From assembly GCF_008329535.1 (NCBI RefSeq), contig NZ_NPKR01000008.1, positions 186,001 to 250,000 of the forward strand: a stretch of 64,000 nucleotides of DNA, written 5' to 3'. The position numbers and the translations under genes were made by a program. Of this stretch, positions 52,224-60,268 are shown piece by piece; position 1 is the first letter of the stretch, and every line of letters starts with the position of its first letter. Source of the DNA: Mycolicibacterium sp. P1-18. Lineage in GTDB: Bacteria; Actinomycetota; Actinomycetes; Mycobacteriales; Mycobacteriaceae. The notes beneath the pieces were generated by a model. The model was not told the origin of the DNA and searched no databases. It saw nothing but the letters and a program-made list of their open reading frames with translations.

Positions 52224-52799
52224 TCAGCGGATGTCGAGAACCGAGAAGGCCAGCGCGCGAAAATCCTCCATCGCAGCCCGGTCCTTGCTGCACCGGGTCC
52301 GCACGATGGCACCTTCACTGGCGTTCAGCAGGAAGCCTGCCAAGCGCGCCGCCGGCTGGGGCGAGCCGATCTCCCCCCGTTGCTGGCCTTCCCGGATCAC
52401 CACCGCGAGGGCGTCGGTCCATTCGTCGAACACGGCTGTCAACCGTGCCCGAATAGCAGGGCTGTGGTCAGCCATCTCATTGGCGAAATTGCCCAGCAGG
52501 CAACCCTTGTCGAAACCATCACGCTCGAAACGGTCGGCGAGGTACTCGAAGTACACCGCGAGCCGTTCGACGGGCGAACGCTCATAGTCGATCAGGGATC
52601 CATGCTCGAACGCGGCGCGATAGCGGTCAATCACCTCCAGCGCCAGGTCCTCTTTGCTCTTGAAGTGGTTGTAGAACGAGCCCTTCGGAACACCCGCGGT
52701 GTCCACGATATTGTCGACGGTGCTGGCATTGAACCCTTTTCGGTGGAACACATCCGAAGCTCCGCCGATGATCTTCTCGCGCACGTTCGGCTTGGGCAT
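52224..52799 (-). CDS. TetR family regulator of the alcohol dehydrogenase operon
   Basis: 191 residues from ATG 52799 with AGGAG upstream; frame open to 52865. HTH: EKIIGGASDVFHRKGFNASTVDNIVDTAGVPKGSFYNHFKSKEDLALEVI. The ligand domain contains KGCLLGNFANEMADHSPAIRARL, as in NemR/AcuR-like regulators that react to electrophiles or aldehydes, with a conserved Cys. Identical-core operators precede both this gene and the dehydrogenase gene after it. It therefore probably represses itself and the three oxidoreductase genes, and responds to a reactive carbonyl, an inference. Confidence 0.87.
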   Translation of the reverse strand: MPKPNVREKIIGGASDVFHRKGFNASTVDNIVDTAGVPKGSFYNHFKSKEDLALEVIDRYRAAFEHGSLIDYERSPVERLAVYFEYLADRFERDGFDKGCLLGNFANEMADHSPAIRARLTAVFDEWTDALAVVIREGQQRGEIGSPQPAARLAGFLLNASEGAIVRTRCSKDRAAMEDFRALAFSVLDIR

Positions 52800-52887
52800 G
52801 GCCACTGCTCCTAACGCCTCAAAGGGATCAAACCTTGCTCCACTCAAGTGGACGCCGGCCAACACTTCGCTGGACGGCTATGCATAC

Positions 52888-52905
52888 AATATGACTAGTC
52901 GTCTT
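52888..52905. promoter_or_regulatory. TetR operator upstream of the TetR gene
   Basis: AATATGACTAGTCGTCTT matches the site at 52162-52179 except for one base. Located about 90 bases before the TetR start, fitting autoregulation. Confidence 0.8.
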
Positions 52906-53205
52906 AGATGGCAACTCAGGGTGCTGAAGCTCCCGCAGTGATGCGGTGTTTACACGAAACGACCGGCGCCTACTCTGATTCATCACCTCACATCAATCGA
53001 CTATTCGACCGCCGGTTGTGCAATCCGCCCCGTGGCGAGCAACGATGCGTGGCCGGACGAGGTCGGAGTTCAGCTGGGCCGGCAATGGCCCAGTCGACCA
53101 GTGCCTCGCCGACGAGGCCGAGGGTGGCCGTCGCCCGGGATCAGGAATCGCAACGTCAAACTGGCTGAGACGGCACGTAATGACTTCCGTTCTGGGACAA
53201 CGTCT
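52906..53205. other. Region between the TetR operator and the mobile module
   Basis: No gene is supported. It is the 3' border of the first integrase module; no inverted or direct repeat marking an element end was recognised by eye. Confidence 0.4.
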
Positions 53206-54701
53206 TCAGCGCTGGACGTATCTAGCCCAGGTGTTGCCGGCTTCTGCGGCGTGCTTCTGGGTGACTTGGTCGCTGTAGCCGAGCATCTCAGCGACCAGGG
53301 GAGCGGGAATCTCGGAGACAAGTTCCCGCAGGGCCGTGTTGCGTGAGCCCAGCAGGTCAATCCCCAGCCACCGAAGCCGCTGCATGATGGCCTGCGGGTC
53401 GAGATGTCGCCCTGGCCGGCTGCTGGGGAACAGCCAGGGTGAGCCGGCGGCCCCGCCCGCCGTCCGCAGGTTCGGCCGGTTATGTCGGTGGTAGTTGAGC
53501 TGGGACGCGAACGGTTCGGGGACCGGGATCGGTGCCTTGCCGAGCGCGATACGGGTCTCTCCGTCGGCTTGAGATATCGCAGTGGACTGCAGGGACGCGA
53601 TCTTGGTCAACGGCTGGGCGTAGAGGAGTAGCAGCACACCGGCAACCCGGTAGGGCAGGCTCTCGGAGTCGCCGATAAGCAGTTCCTTGAGCCATGCCAG
53701 GCGGTGGTCCTGAGTGATCGTCGGACTGGTTTCGCCTGCCGGAATCCGATGTGCACCGCGACGTTGACTTTGCTCTTTTTGGCCCAGATGAAGAAGGTGC
53801 GGATGAGATGGCGGGTCGTCGGCCCGGACGCGAGGTATTCGTCGACATCTTGTTGCGCGCAGTCGTTGACTGTGCGTCGGTGAGTCTGTTCGAGCCAGGT
53901 GAGAAATTTGATGGTCTCGGTGATCTCTTGTTTCGCGGAACGCACTGGGCCTCCGGAGGATTGGTCGGGTTTCGACTCGCTTCGCAGGCGTCGCAGGTGG
54001 TGCCAGGTCGCGAACTGCTCGACAGGAGTGCGGACCGTGGGGGAGGCGATCGCGTCGAGTTTGGTGGCCAGCCAGACTTCGAAGCGCGCCAGGTGTTCGT
54101 CGCGTTGTGGGAGCAGGCCGTGGTGTTGTAGCAGGCTGCGCAGGTGATCGATGTGGCGCCCGGATCCTGCCGCGGTGAGGCCGTCGTGGGTCAGTGGTAT
54201 TGCGCCGGAGGTAATTCCGCCGAGCAGCTCTAGTACCTGGATGTTGCGTTTCCAGGTCAGGATGCTTTCGGGTCTGTCGACGCCACAGAGCACCTCTATG
54301 AGTGTCTGCATGGCGGCAAGGTCGGCGGGATGGTGCAGCAGAATTTTACAGAGGTCCTCGCGCAGGGCACAGCGGGCGCACTGGCGGCGGCGGTAGATCT
54401 CGCCTTCATGGTGACAGGTCGCGCAGGTGAAGTCATTGGGGATACCCGCACACGTCAGGCAGACCGGGCTTGGATCGGTGCGGCTGCGGCGGCCGGGGAG
54501 AACGCTGTCGTGCCCGCAGTTTGGGCAGATGCCGTGGGTGCGCATCGCGGTGTAGAAGCAGCTGTGGCAGAGCTGATCACCGGGCCAGCAGGCCCGCAGC
54601 TTGTTGGCCATGCGTTGGCAGCGGCTGCATTCGAAGGTGCCGGTGGTGACTCGTGGTCGCCCGCGTGTGGTGGATCGGGGTGTGGGGTTAATCGGTGCCA
54701 T
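53206..54701 (-). pseudogene. CxxC-rich recombinase-like third protein of module 1, frameshifted
   Basis: From ATG 54701 (overlapping the HTH gene by 14 bases) the frame shows six CxxC pairs between residues 25 and 111 (CSRC, CHSC, CPNC, CLTC, CATC, CARC), zinc-ribbon-like. A helical part with RPESILTWKRNIQVLELL and WHHLRRLRSE follows. At about 53730 sense is lost; the neighbouring frame continues SPTITQDHRLAWLKELL, VAGVLLLLYAQPLTKIASL, WLFPSSRPGRHLD and LVAEMLGYS to 53206. One A added to a TTT/AAA run restores about 498 residues, matching the 515-residue copy at 61047. The C-terminal part has the tyrosine-recombinase layout without catalytic residues. Confidence 0.8.
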
Positions 54702-55035
54702 CGGTGATGATGCGTGCTCGTCGGGGCCGGATGGACTTGTTGAGTTCGACGACATTGGGTGGTGCAGTGGTGCCGGAAGCGGCCTTCTTCTTGCGGGCGT
54801 CGGTCGCTGTAACGGTGACGAGGTCTTCGACGCCGCAGCCGAGGATGTCGCACAGTGCTGCCATCAGCTGCAGGGCGACGCGTTCGGGACGTTGGTGCAC
54901 GATGCGGTAGACCTGTGGCCGCGACAGCTGTATTCCACGTTCAGCGAGGCGGGGGATGAGATCGGTGCTGTTGTGCATGCCGTGGGCAGCCATCAACTCG
55001 GCGAGGCGCCAGGTGTAGTCGACGTCGCGTTTCAC
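54688..55035 (-). CDS. Small XRE-like HTH protein of module 1
   Basis: 115 residues from a GTG overlapping the integrase stop (GTGA). RLAELMAAHGMHNSTDLIPRLAERGIQLSRPQVYRIVHQRPERVALQLMAALCDILGCGVEDLV is an XRE-type HTH with recognition helix SRPQVYRIV. A Lys-rich and then Arg-rich tail follows (RKKKAAS, SIRPRRARI). It begins MKRDVDYTWR, like its partner MKRDIQYHWR in module 2. Its end overlaps the following CxxC gene. It may regulate excision/integration or act as directionality factor. Confidence 0.82.
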   Translation of the reverse strand: MKRDVDYTWRLAELMAAHGMHNSTDLIPRLAERGIQLSRPQVYRIVHQRPERVALQLMAALCDILGCGVEDLVTVTATDARKKKAASGTTAPPNVVELNKSIRPRRARIITDGTD

Positions 55036-56135
55036 GACGTCTCCTCGCCAAAGGAGAGGGCATCTTTGATGGTCCGGTCCAGGACTCGGCGCAGAGTGCG
55101 GGTTCGGAAGTCGCTCGAGACGCCGGTGTAGAGCGCTGTGGTGCTGGCGTATTCATGGCCGGCCTGGTCTTGGACGAACTTGGCGTCCCAGCCGTCTTCG
55201 ACGAGGTGGGTTATGTAGGAGCGTCGGAAGGAGTGCAGATCCAGGCCTGCGGAGAGTTCGAGGTCGTTGCAGTACCGCCGGAATCTGCGCAGCAGTGTTC
55301 GTTCGGCGACCAGGGCGCCGCGCTCGCTGGGGAATAGGTCGATGCCGTCGTCGAGGTAGGGCTGACCGTGGGTGAGCCAGTCGCTGATGATCTCCGGTGT
55401 CCAGTCGAACACCGTGAGAACGGTCCTGCGTTCGGGTGGGGAGCCTTTCTTGGCCTTGCCGTAACGGACCTTCACGACGCCGTAGCGGCCGAACTCCGGT
55501 GCGTGCGGATTGCGGGAGAAGTCGACGGTCTGCAGGTGTCGCAGTTCGTTGAATCGCACTCCGTAGGAGTAGGCGACCTTGAACATCACGGCGTCTCGGT
55601 AGGCTGGCAGCCAGCCCTTTCTTCGGGTGTTGGCGATAACGGTGACCTGGTCGTCGGCATGGTCGAAGAAGTCCTGCAGCTCCTGTTTGGTGAACGGGCG
55701 CTTCTCGGGATCTTGTTCGTTGTCCTGGACGTGAGTGGCGGTGTTCCACGCGAAGAACACCTGCGCTGGGTGCGTGCCGAATCGTTGCTCGCATACTCGG
55801 TCCCAGCCGTAGTCGGGATCGGCGATGTAGGAGCAGAACAACCGAAGGCCGTTCTGATAGCCGCGGATTGTGGATTGGCGGCGGCCCTTGATACTCCGGA
55901 GGTCGGCGAAGAATTCCTCGACGATGGCCGGTGTCCACGACCAGGGGTACTCATTGGTGTGGGCGATGAACCGCTGAACCAGGCCGATACGGCCGTCGAT
56001 GGTGTCGTGGTCGAGGTTGCGGCACAGTTGCTGGTTGCGCCAGCCGTCCAGCATTTCCTCGACGGTTTGGACCTCAGGATGCAGCAGCGGAACGGAACCA
56101 ACCAGGAACACGCGACCGCTCTTGTCGACGGGCAA
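55032..56135 (-). CDS. Tyrosine recombinase/integrase of module 1
   Basis: 367 residues from a TTG at 56135 with GGAGG upstream. The N-terminal core-binding domain (residues 25-110) has TIDGRIGLVQRFIAHTNEYPW. The catalytic domain is complete: Arg194 in YSYGVRFNELRHLQ, Lys227 in VRYGKAKKG, His301 and Arg304 in LDLHSFRRSYITHL, His327 in AGHEYASTTALYTG with Tyr336. It cuts and rejoins DNA through a 3'-phosphotyrosine. Its stop overlaps the HTH gene, which overlaps the CxxC gene, so all three are coupled. It has the same architecture as the gene at 62922. Confidence 0.9.
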   Translation of the reverse strand: MPVDKSGRVFLVGSVPLLHPEVQTVEEMLDGWRNQQLCRNLDHDTIDGRIGLVQRFIAHTNEYPWSWTPAIVEEFFADLRSIKGRRQSTIRGYQNGLRLFCSYIADPDYGWDRVCEQRFGTHPAQVFFAWNTATHVQDNEQDPEKRPFTKQELQDFFDHADDQVTVIANTRRKGWLPAYRDAVMFKVAYSYGVRFNELRHLQTVDFSRNPHAPEFGRYGVVKVRYGKAKKGSPPERRTVLTVFDWTPEIISDWLTHGQPYLDDGIDLFPSERGALVAERTLLRRFRRYCNDLELSAGLDLHSFRRSYITHLVEDGWDAKFVQDQAGHEYASTTALYTGVSSDFRTRTLRRVLDRTIKDALSFGEETS

Positions 56136-56170
56136 TTCCGCCTCCCAGGTCGTCTCATCTGATGCATCAT

Positions 56171-56190
56171 TGAATCATCTACTGAATCAT
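56171..56190. promoter_or_regulatory. Direct repeats upstream of integrase 1
   Basis: TGAATCAT occurs at 56171-56178 and 56183-56190, spaced 12 bases apart, 36 bases before the integrase start. The stretch is AT-rich against its surroundings. It could be an operator for the HTH protein or part of a recombination site. Confidence 0.4.
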
Positions 56191-56356
56191 TACCACATCG
56201 GCGCAGGTAGGTCCATCGCGGAACGACATCCGTCGACGCGTGTCGTGCCAACCGTGCGGGAAGGGGCGGCGTACGGGCCTGGTGCAATTCGCCATAAACC
56301 CTTGGCGTCAAGGCGCTTTGGCCAAATCGACCCGGTGGGCCCAGGCGAGGGTCACT

Positions 56357-56439
56357 GGAAACGTCCGTGATTCATCAGATGAAAACGGCGAGGTTCACTG
56401 GATAATGGTCGTATCAACTTCAGTCGTGTTCCCCGGGCG
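56357..56439 (+). repeat. Dispersed repeat, copy at 56.4 kb
   Basis: GGAAACGTCCGTGATTCATC, AGATGAAAACGGCGAGGTTC, ACTGGATAATGGTCGTATC and CAGTCGTGTTCCCCGGGCGG: the longest and clearest copy together with the one at 41.6 kb. Confidence 0.75.
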
Positions 56440-56528
56440 GTAGACACGGCTGGGGAAGGGGATTGTTCAAATTCCACCAGTCCGGGAGTCCGGCGAGGTA
56501 CTGCGGCCGCTGCGCGGAACCGCAACGT

Positions 56529-56605
56529 GGAGTAAGACGTCACATCATGTTCCGTCTCATTGGAGATGGCGGACCGAGTCGGCGTAGGCCCGGGGGCGGG
56601 CGCGC
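56529..56605 (+). repeat. Second repeat family, copy B
   Basis: AGTAAGACGT, CATTGGAGATGGCG and CGAGTCGGCGTAGGCC match the element at 46491-46565. Confidence 0.55.
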
Positions 56606-56809
56606 TTTCTTTACCCAGGCGGGCCGACCACTAGCGGGGGAAAATTCGAGACAGGTACGAGATGGCGTGTTCAACCTCGGCGGCCAGATTGGTCGAGAAG
56701 CTCGGCGAGATCCGTGGACCGCCGAGTTCAACGAGAAGCCCGCCAGACCCACTGACCATCTATTGATCAGTAGCCGCTGCCGCGGGAGCGCCTCTATGAT
56801 TTCACTGAT

Positions 56810-57439
56810 GTGGGTGCATCTGTGACGACGCCGGCGGCTGGCTGGTATCCAGATCCGTCCGGAGCAGCCGGTCAGCGTTACTTCGACGGTGCGTATTGGA
56901 CTGACCTTCGTACGGAAGCTCAGATGCGAAAGCGAACGAGGTGGCGGTGGGTCGTCGCCGGCGTCGCACTGCTGTTGCTCGGCGGCTGTGGGACTTTCGT
57001 GGTAACGCAACGAAACTCAATTGCGTCGATCATATCGGGCGACCGCCCGACAGTGTTTGGACAAAGGGACATCGGCGTCCCGATCGATGATGGATCGCTC
57101 AGGTTCGTCGTCAACAGCTTCGGCAAAGCCGACTTGCAGAGCGATCCACCGCCCAAGGGCGTGTATGACATCCTGCAGGTCACCATCACCAATGTAGGCA
57201 CGGAATCCCAGTCGTTTGCCGCTGCAAACCAGAAAGTGCGCGATGCTCTAGGCCAGGCGCACGTAGCGATGGGTTTAGATGTGGTGGGGTCGAAGTATGA
57301 CGCGAAGGCAACGGAGGTGAGTCCGGGCCAAGCCCTGCTCGTGGCGGTGCGCTTCGACGTCCCAGCAGAACCTCAAATCGCAGAGATCGAGCTGCATGAG
57401 TCGGCTACCTCCGCCGGCGCGAAGGCTCGCCTGCACTGA
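56810..57439 (+). CDS. DUF2510 / DUF4352 membrane-anchored protein, copy 2
   Basis: 209 residues from GTG 56810, or 205 from GTG 56822 (VTTPAAGWYPDP), which matches family starts better. DUF2510 (AGWYPDPSG, YFDGAYWTD), a basic segment, a helix (WVVAGVALLLLGGCGTFVV) and an exported DUF4352-like domain (DDGSLRFVVNSFG; GVYDILQVTITN; LHESATSAGAKARLH). The protein is close to the copy at 23341 in order and in many short blocks. It lies between two dispersed repeats and the two mobile modules, so it may have arrived with them. Function unknown. Confidence 0.77.
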   Translation: MGASVTTPAAGWYPDPSGAAGQRYFDGAYWTDLRTEAQMRKRTRWRWVVAGVALLLLGGCGTFVVTQRNSIASIISGDRPTVFGQRDIGVPIDDGSLRFVVNSFGKADLQSDPPPKGVYDILQVTITNVGTESQSFAAANQKVRDALGQAHVAMGLDVVGSKYDAKATEVSPGQALLVAVRFDVPAEPQIAEIELHESATSAGAKARLH

Positions 57440-57499
57440 GTGCGGGAACGTCATCCGTTCACGATCATCGCTGGGTGAGTTGTCTGTAGCGGTCGATGC

Positions 57500-57575
57500 T
57501 CAAAGCGTCCCTGATTCATCCAATGAAAACGGCGACGTTTTTTGGATACCGGCAGTATCGAGTTTGGTCGTATTG
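57500..57575 (+). repeat. Dispersed repeat, copy at 57.5 kb
   Basis: GCGTCCCTGATTCATCC, AATGAAAACGGCGACG, GGATACCGGCAGTATCGAG and TTGGTCGTATTG align with the 56.4-kb copy, 60 bases after the DUF2510 gene. Confidence 0.65.
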
Positions 57576-57717
57576 TGCTGCCACGCTGGCGCCTGGGTCT
57601 GCCGCTACGCGGGTCATACGTAGGTCATTGGTCCAGCGAACTGCCAGCAGTCTCCGTGAGTCGCCAATCGTTGTAAGGCCCCAGATTGGACGAGAATTCT
57701 TGTGCGTCCCGCTTCTC

Positions 57718-59271
57718 TCATTGAACCTGGGGCAAGCGGGCGTATGTTGGCCGGGAACTGCCGACTGTTAACGGCGCAGTCGTTGCGACCGGAGGTTGGA
57801 ACCGTCGGCCGGGTAGCGCACCGATGCCGACGACGGCAGCGGTAAAGCACAGTCCGGCGATCACCGCGCAGGCCGTTGTGAGGCCACCGAGAAACGAATG
57901 TTGTGCGGCGATGAGGAGCGTCGGGTTGTTGGTAGCGAATCCGAAGGCGACTTGCACGGAGTCCGCGGCTTCACTTGCTTTGCCGGTCGCCGCGAATGCG
58001 CTGTCGGCGAGGTGGGCACCGAAGATCGAGGAAAACAAGGACCCGACGACGGCGACCCCGAGTGTCGAGCCCAACTCGCGGGTGGCGTCGTTGACCGCCG
58101 AGCCGATGCCAGCCCGCGCCGGCGGGAGGACGAGCATGATGGATTCCGTTGCGGGAGTGGATACTAATCCGATACCGAGGCCCATGAGCAGCATCTGCGG
58201 AACTATAACCGCCCCGTAGAGGGTATCGGTGTCGATGCTGCCGGCGATCCAGGCCATCGCGGTTCCGAAGGAGGTCAGTCCGCTGACGACGACGGTGCGG
58301 GTGCCGATGCGTGGTGCGAGCAGTCCGCCGATGACGGAGCCGACGGCGATCGAGAGTGCGACTGGCAGGATGCGAAGGCCAGTGTCGAGCGGGCTGAAGC
58401 CGCGCAGAACCTGGAAGTACTGGGTGATGAGGAAGATGAAGCCTGACAGGGAGAAGAAGGTGACGGTCACCGATGCGCTGGCGGCGCTGAACCGGCGATC
58501 GGTGAAGAGCCTGATGTCGAGCATGGGTTGTTCGGCTGCCTGTTCAATCGTCACGAACGCCAGTGCCAGAGCTGCCGTGGCGATGAAACCAAACACCGTG
58601 GCTTGGCTGTGCCAGCCCCGGACCGGGGCCTCTATGATCGTGTAGACCAGAGTCCCGAGCAAGGCGATCGAGGTTGTCAGGCCTCGGATGTCGAGCGCGG
58701 GCACGCCAGGGTCCCGTGATTCCGGCACCAGCAGGGAAGCAAGCACCGCCGCCAGCACGGCCAGCGGTACCAGCGCCCAGAAGACGCTGCTCCATGAGAA
58801 GTGTTCGAGCAGAAAGCCGCCAGTTACCGGCCCGGCCGCAACCCCGACGCCAACGACGGCGCCCCATCCTCCGAGCGCGATGGCGCGTTGGCGTCGGTCG
58901 GAGAAGGTGTTGGTAATGATTGACAGTGTGGTGGGAAAGATCAGCGCGGCGAAGATGCCCATACTGAAACGCGCGGCGACCAGTGCCCCAGTGCTGGTGG
59001 CCAGGGCCCCGAGGGCGCTGGTGGCGGCGAACCCGAGTAGTCCGATCAAGAGCGCTGGGCGCCGTCCGTAGCGGTCCGACAGGCTGCCGGCCGCCAGGAC
59101 GAGTGCGGCGAACGTGAGGTTGTAGCCGTCGACGACCCACTGCAGGTCCCGGGTGTCGGCGTGGAGTTCGGTTGCGATGCTGGGTAAGGCGACGTTGACG
59201 ATCGTGACGTCGAGGTTGATGGCGAGGACCGCGATGTAGACAGCGGCCAGGATGCCCGCCTTGCGGTTCAC
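57718..59271 (-). CDS. MFS multidrug exporter, DHA2 (14-TM) type
   Basis: 517 residues with 14 hydrophobic segments. TM1 has AVLAINLDVTIVNVALPS, motif A is AGSLSDRYGRRPALL, motif C is GVGVAAGPVTGGFLLEHFSWSSVFW, and a late EsS-type segment SGFIFLITQYFQVLRGFSPLDTGL is typical of the EmrB/QacA subfamily. It would export drugs or toxic organics using the proton gradient. It lies between the DUF2510 gene and the haloalkane-dehalogenase-like gene on the same strand, 64 bases from the latter; the HxlR gene beyond that is divergent. The set looks like a detoxification cassette. Confidence 0.9.
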   Translation of the reverse strand: MNRKAGILAAVYIAVLAINLDVTIVNVALPSIATELHADTRDLQWVVDGYNLTFAALVLAAGSLSDRYGRRPALLIGLLGFAATSALGALATSTGALVAARFSMGIFAALIFPTTLSIITNTFSDRRQRAIALGGWGAVVGVGVAAGPVTGGFLLEHFSWSSVFWALVPLAVLAAVLASLLVPESRDPGVPALDIRGLTTSIALLGTLVYTIIEAPVRGWHSQATVFGFIATAALALAFVTIEQAAEQPMLDIRLFTDRRFSAASASVTVTFFSLSGFIFLITQYFQVLRGFSPLDTGLRILPVALSIAVGSVIGGLLAPRIGTRTVVVSGLTSFGTAMAWIAGSIDTDTLYGAVIVPQMLLMGLGIGLVSTPATESIMLVLPPARAGIGSAVNDATRELGSTLGVAVVGSLFSSIFGAHLADSAFAATGKASEAADSVQVAFGFATNNPTLLIAAQHSFLGGLTTACAVIAGLCFTAAVVGIGALPGRRFQPPVATTAPLTVGSSRPTYARLPQVQ

Positions 59272-59335
59272 GGTAGCGGCCCGAAAATGGTTGTTGCGGA
59301 ACCAGTTACGCTGGAAGAGAACGGATCGTAGACCA

Positions 59336-60214
59336 CTACGATCCCGATTGGGTGTGCCAGTGGCGGATCGCCGCGGCGAATTGCTCAGGAGCGTCAGAGG
59401 GGACGAAATGACCGCCGCCTTTGACGATCACCGTCTCGCAATCGGTGAAAGTCCGCTCCCACCGTTCCAATTCATTCTGCCCGAATGCAAAGTCGGCGTC
59501 GCCCCAGATGATCAGCGTGGGTAGTGCCGCGATGGCGGTCAATCCCGATTCGATGTCGGCGAGAAACGCACGGCTGGAGGTGATCTCGCGGGGGAAAACC
59601 GCGGAAGCTTCCCGCCGCGATGGGCTGTCGAGGGCCTTCTTGTAGTGGTCCATCTGCCCGCTGGTGGGTTTGGTCAGCCGGTGCCCGATCGGGATCATCA
59701 CGTTGACGAACAGGTTGAGCTGCCGGATCAGCAGCCGCCCGACTGGACTGCCCATCACGTGGGACATCACCTGCACGACCGGGTCGCCGACCGGCCATGC
59801 CCAGGTGTTGGTGAGCACCAGCCTGTCGAAGACCTCGGGCCGACGTTGCACCATTGCTAGCCCGATCGGGCCGCCCCAGTCATGGCCCACCAGCGTGACG
59901 CCGCTCAATTCGAGTGCCTCCACGAACCGGTCGGTCACCTCCGCGTGTTCAGTGGGTAGATACCGGTATCCCGGCGCCGCCGACGACAGTCCGAAACCGG
60001 GGTAGTCCACTGCGATGCAACGGAATTCCGCTCGCAGGGATTCGACCACCTTGCTGTAGTCGAACGACCAGGTGGGGTTGCCGTGCAGGAACAGCAACGT
60101 GGGTCCCGATCCTTCGTCCACGTAGTGCACGCGGTGCCCGTCGATAGCGATGAAACGGCTCTCGAACGGGAACAACTCGTCATCGACCCAAGCGGGTCTC
60201 TCTGCGATGGCCAT
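59336..60214 (-). CDS. Haloalkane dehalogenase-like alpha/beta hydrolase
   Basis: 292 residues. The oxyanion region HGNPTWS carries the Asn used as halide-stabilising residue in haloalkane dehalogenases. The nucleophile is Asp112 in TLVGHDWGGPIGL with Trp113 next to it, also typical. VLTNTWAWP supplies the cap region, and GGGHFVPSDAP the base His. IIWGDADFAFGQNE contains an Asp in the acid position. The residues fit a DhaA/DmbA-type enzyme that hydrolyses C-halogen bonds. Divergent from an HxlR gene, it is likely regulated by it, and followed by an MFS exporter gene. Confidence 0.82.
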   Translation of the reverse strand: MAIAERPAWVDDELFPFESRFIAIDGHRVHYVDEGSGPTLLFLHGNPTWSFDYSKVVESLRAEFRCIAVDYPGFGLSSAAPGYRYLPTEHAEVTDRFVEALELSGVTLVGHDWGGPIGLAMVQRRPEVFDRLVLTNTWAWPVGDPVVQVMSHVMGSPVGRLLIRQLNLFVNVMIPIGHRLTKPTSGQMDHYKKALDSPSRREASAVFPREITSSRAFLADIESGLTAIAALPTLIIWGDADFAFGQNELERWERTFTDCETVIVKGGGHFVPSDAPEQFAAAIRHWHTQSGS

Positions 60215-60268
60215 TCCGCCCCCTCCATTGATCGGATATAATCAAGTGAACTTTAAAATAGCAAGTGG
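60215..60268. promoter_or_regulatory. AT-rich divergent promoter region with direct repeats
   Basis: TATAAT (60235-60240) is a good -10 candidate. CAAGTG occurs at 60243 and 60263, 20 bases apart. It lies between the hydrolase and HxlR starts and is AT-rich in a GC-rich window. Confidence 0.5.

Larger units (their letters stand above)
56191..56809. other. Repeat-rich gap between module 1 and the DUF2510 gene
   Basis: No gene is supported. It holds the core repeat at 56357-56439 and the second repeat family at 56529-56605; the rest is unassigned. Confidence 0.5.

Noticed and set aside
52970..53010. GATTCATCA near 52976 as another dispersed-repeat copy
   Set aside because: No continuation of the match beyond the first nine bases.
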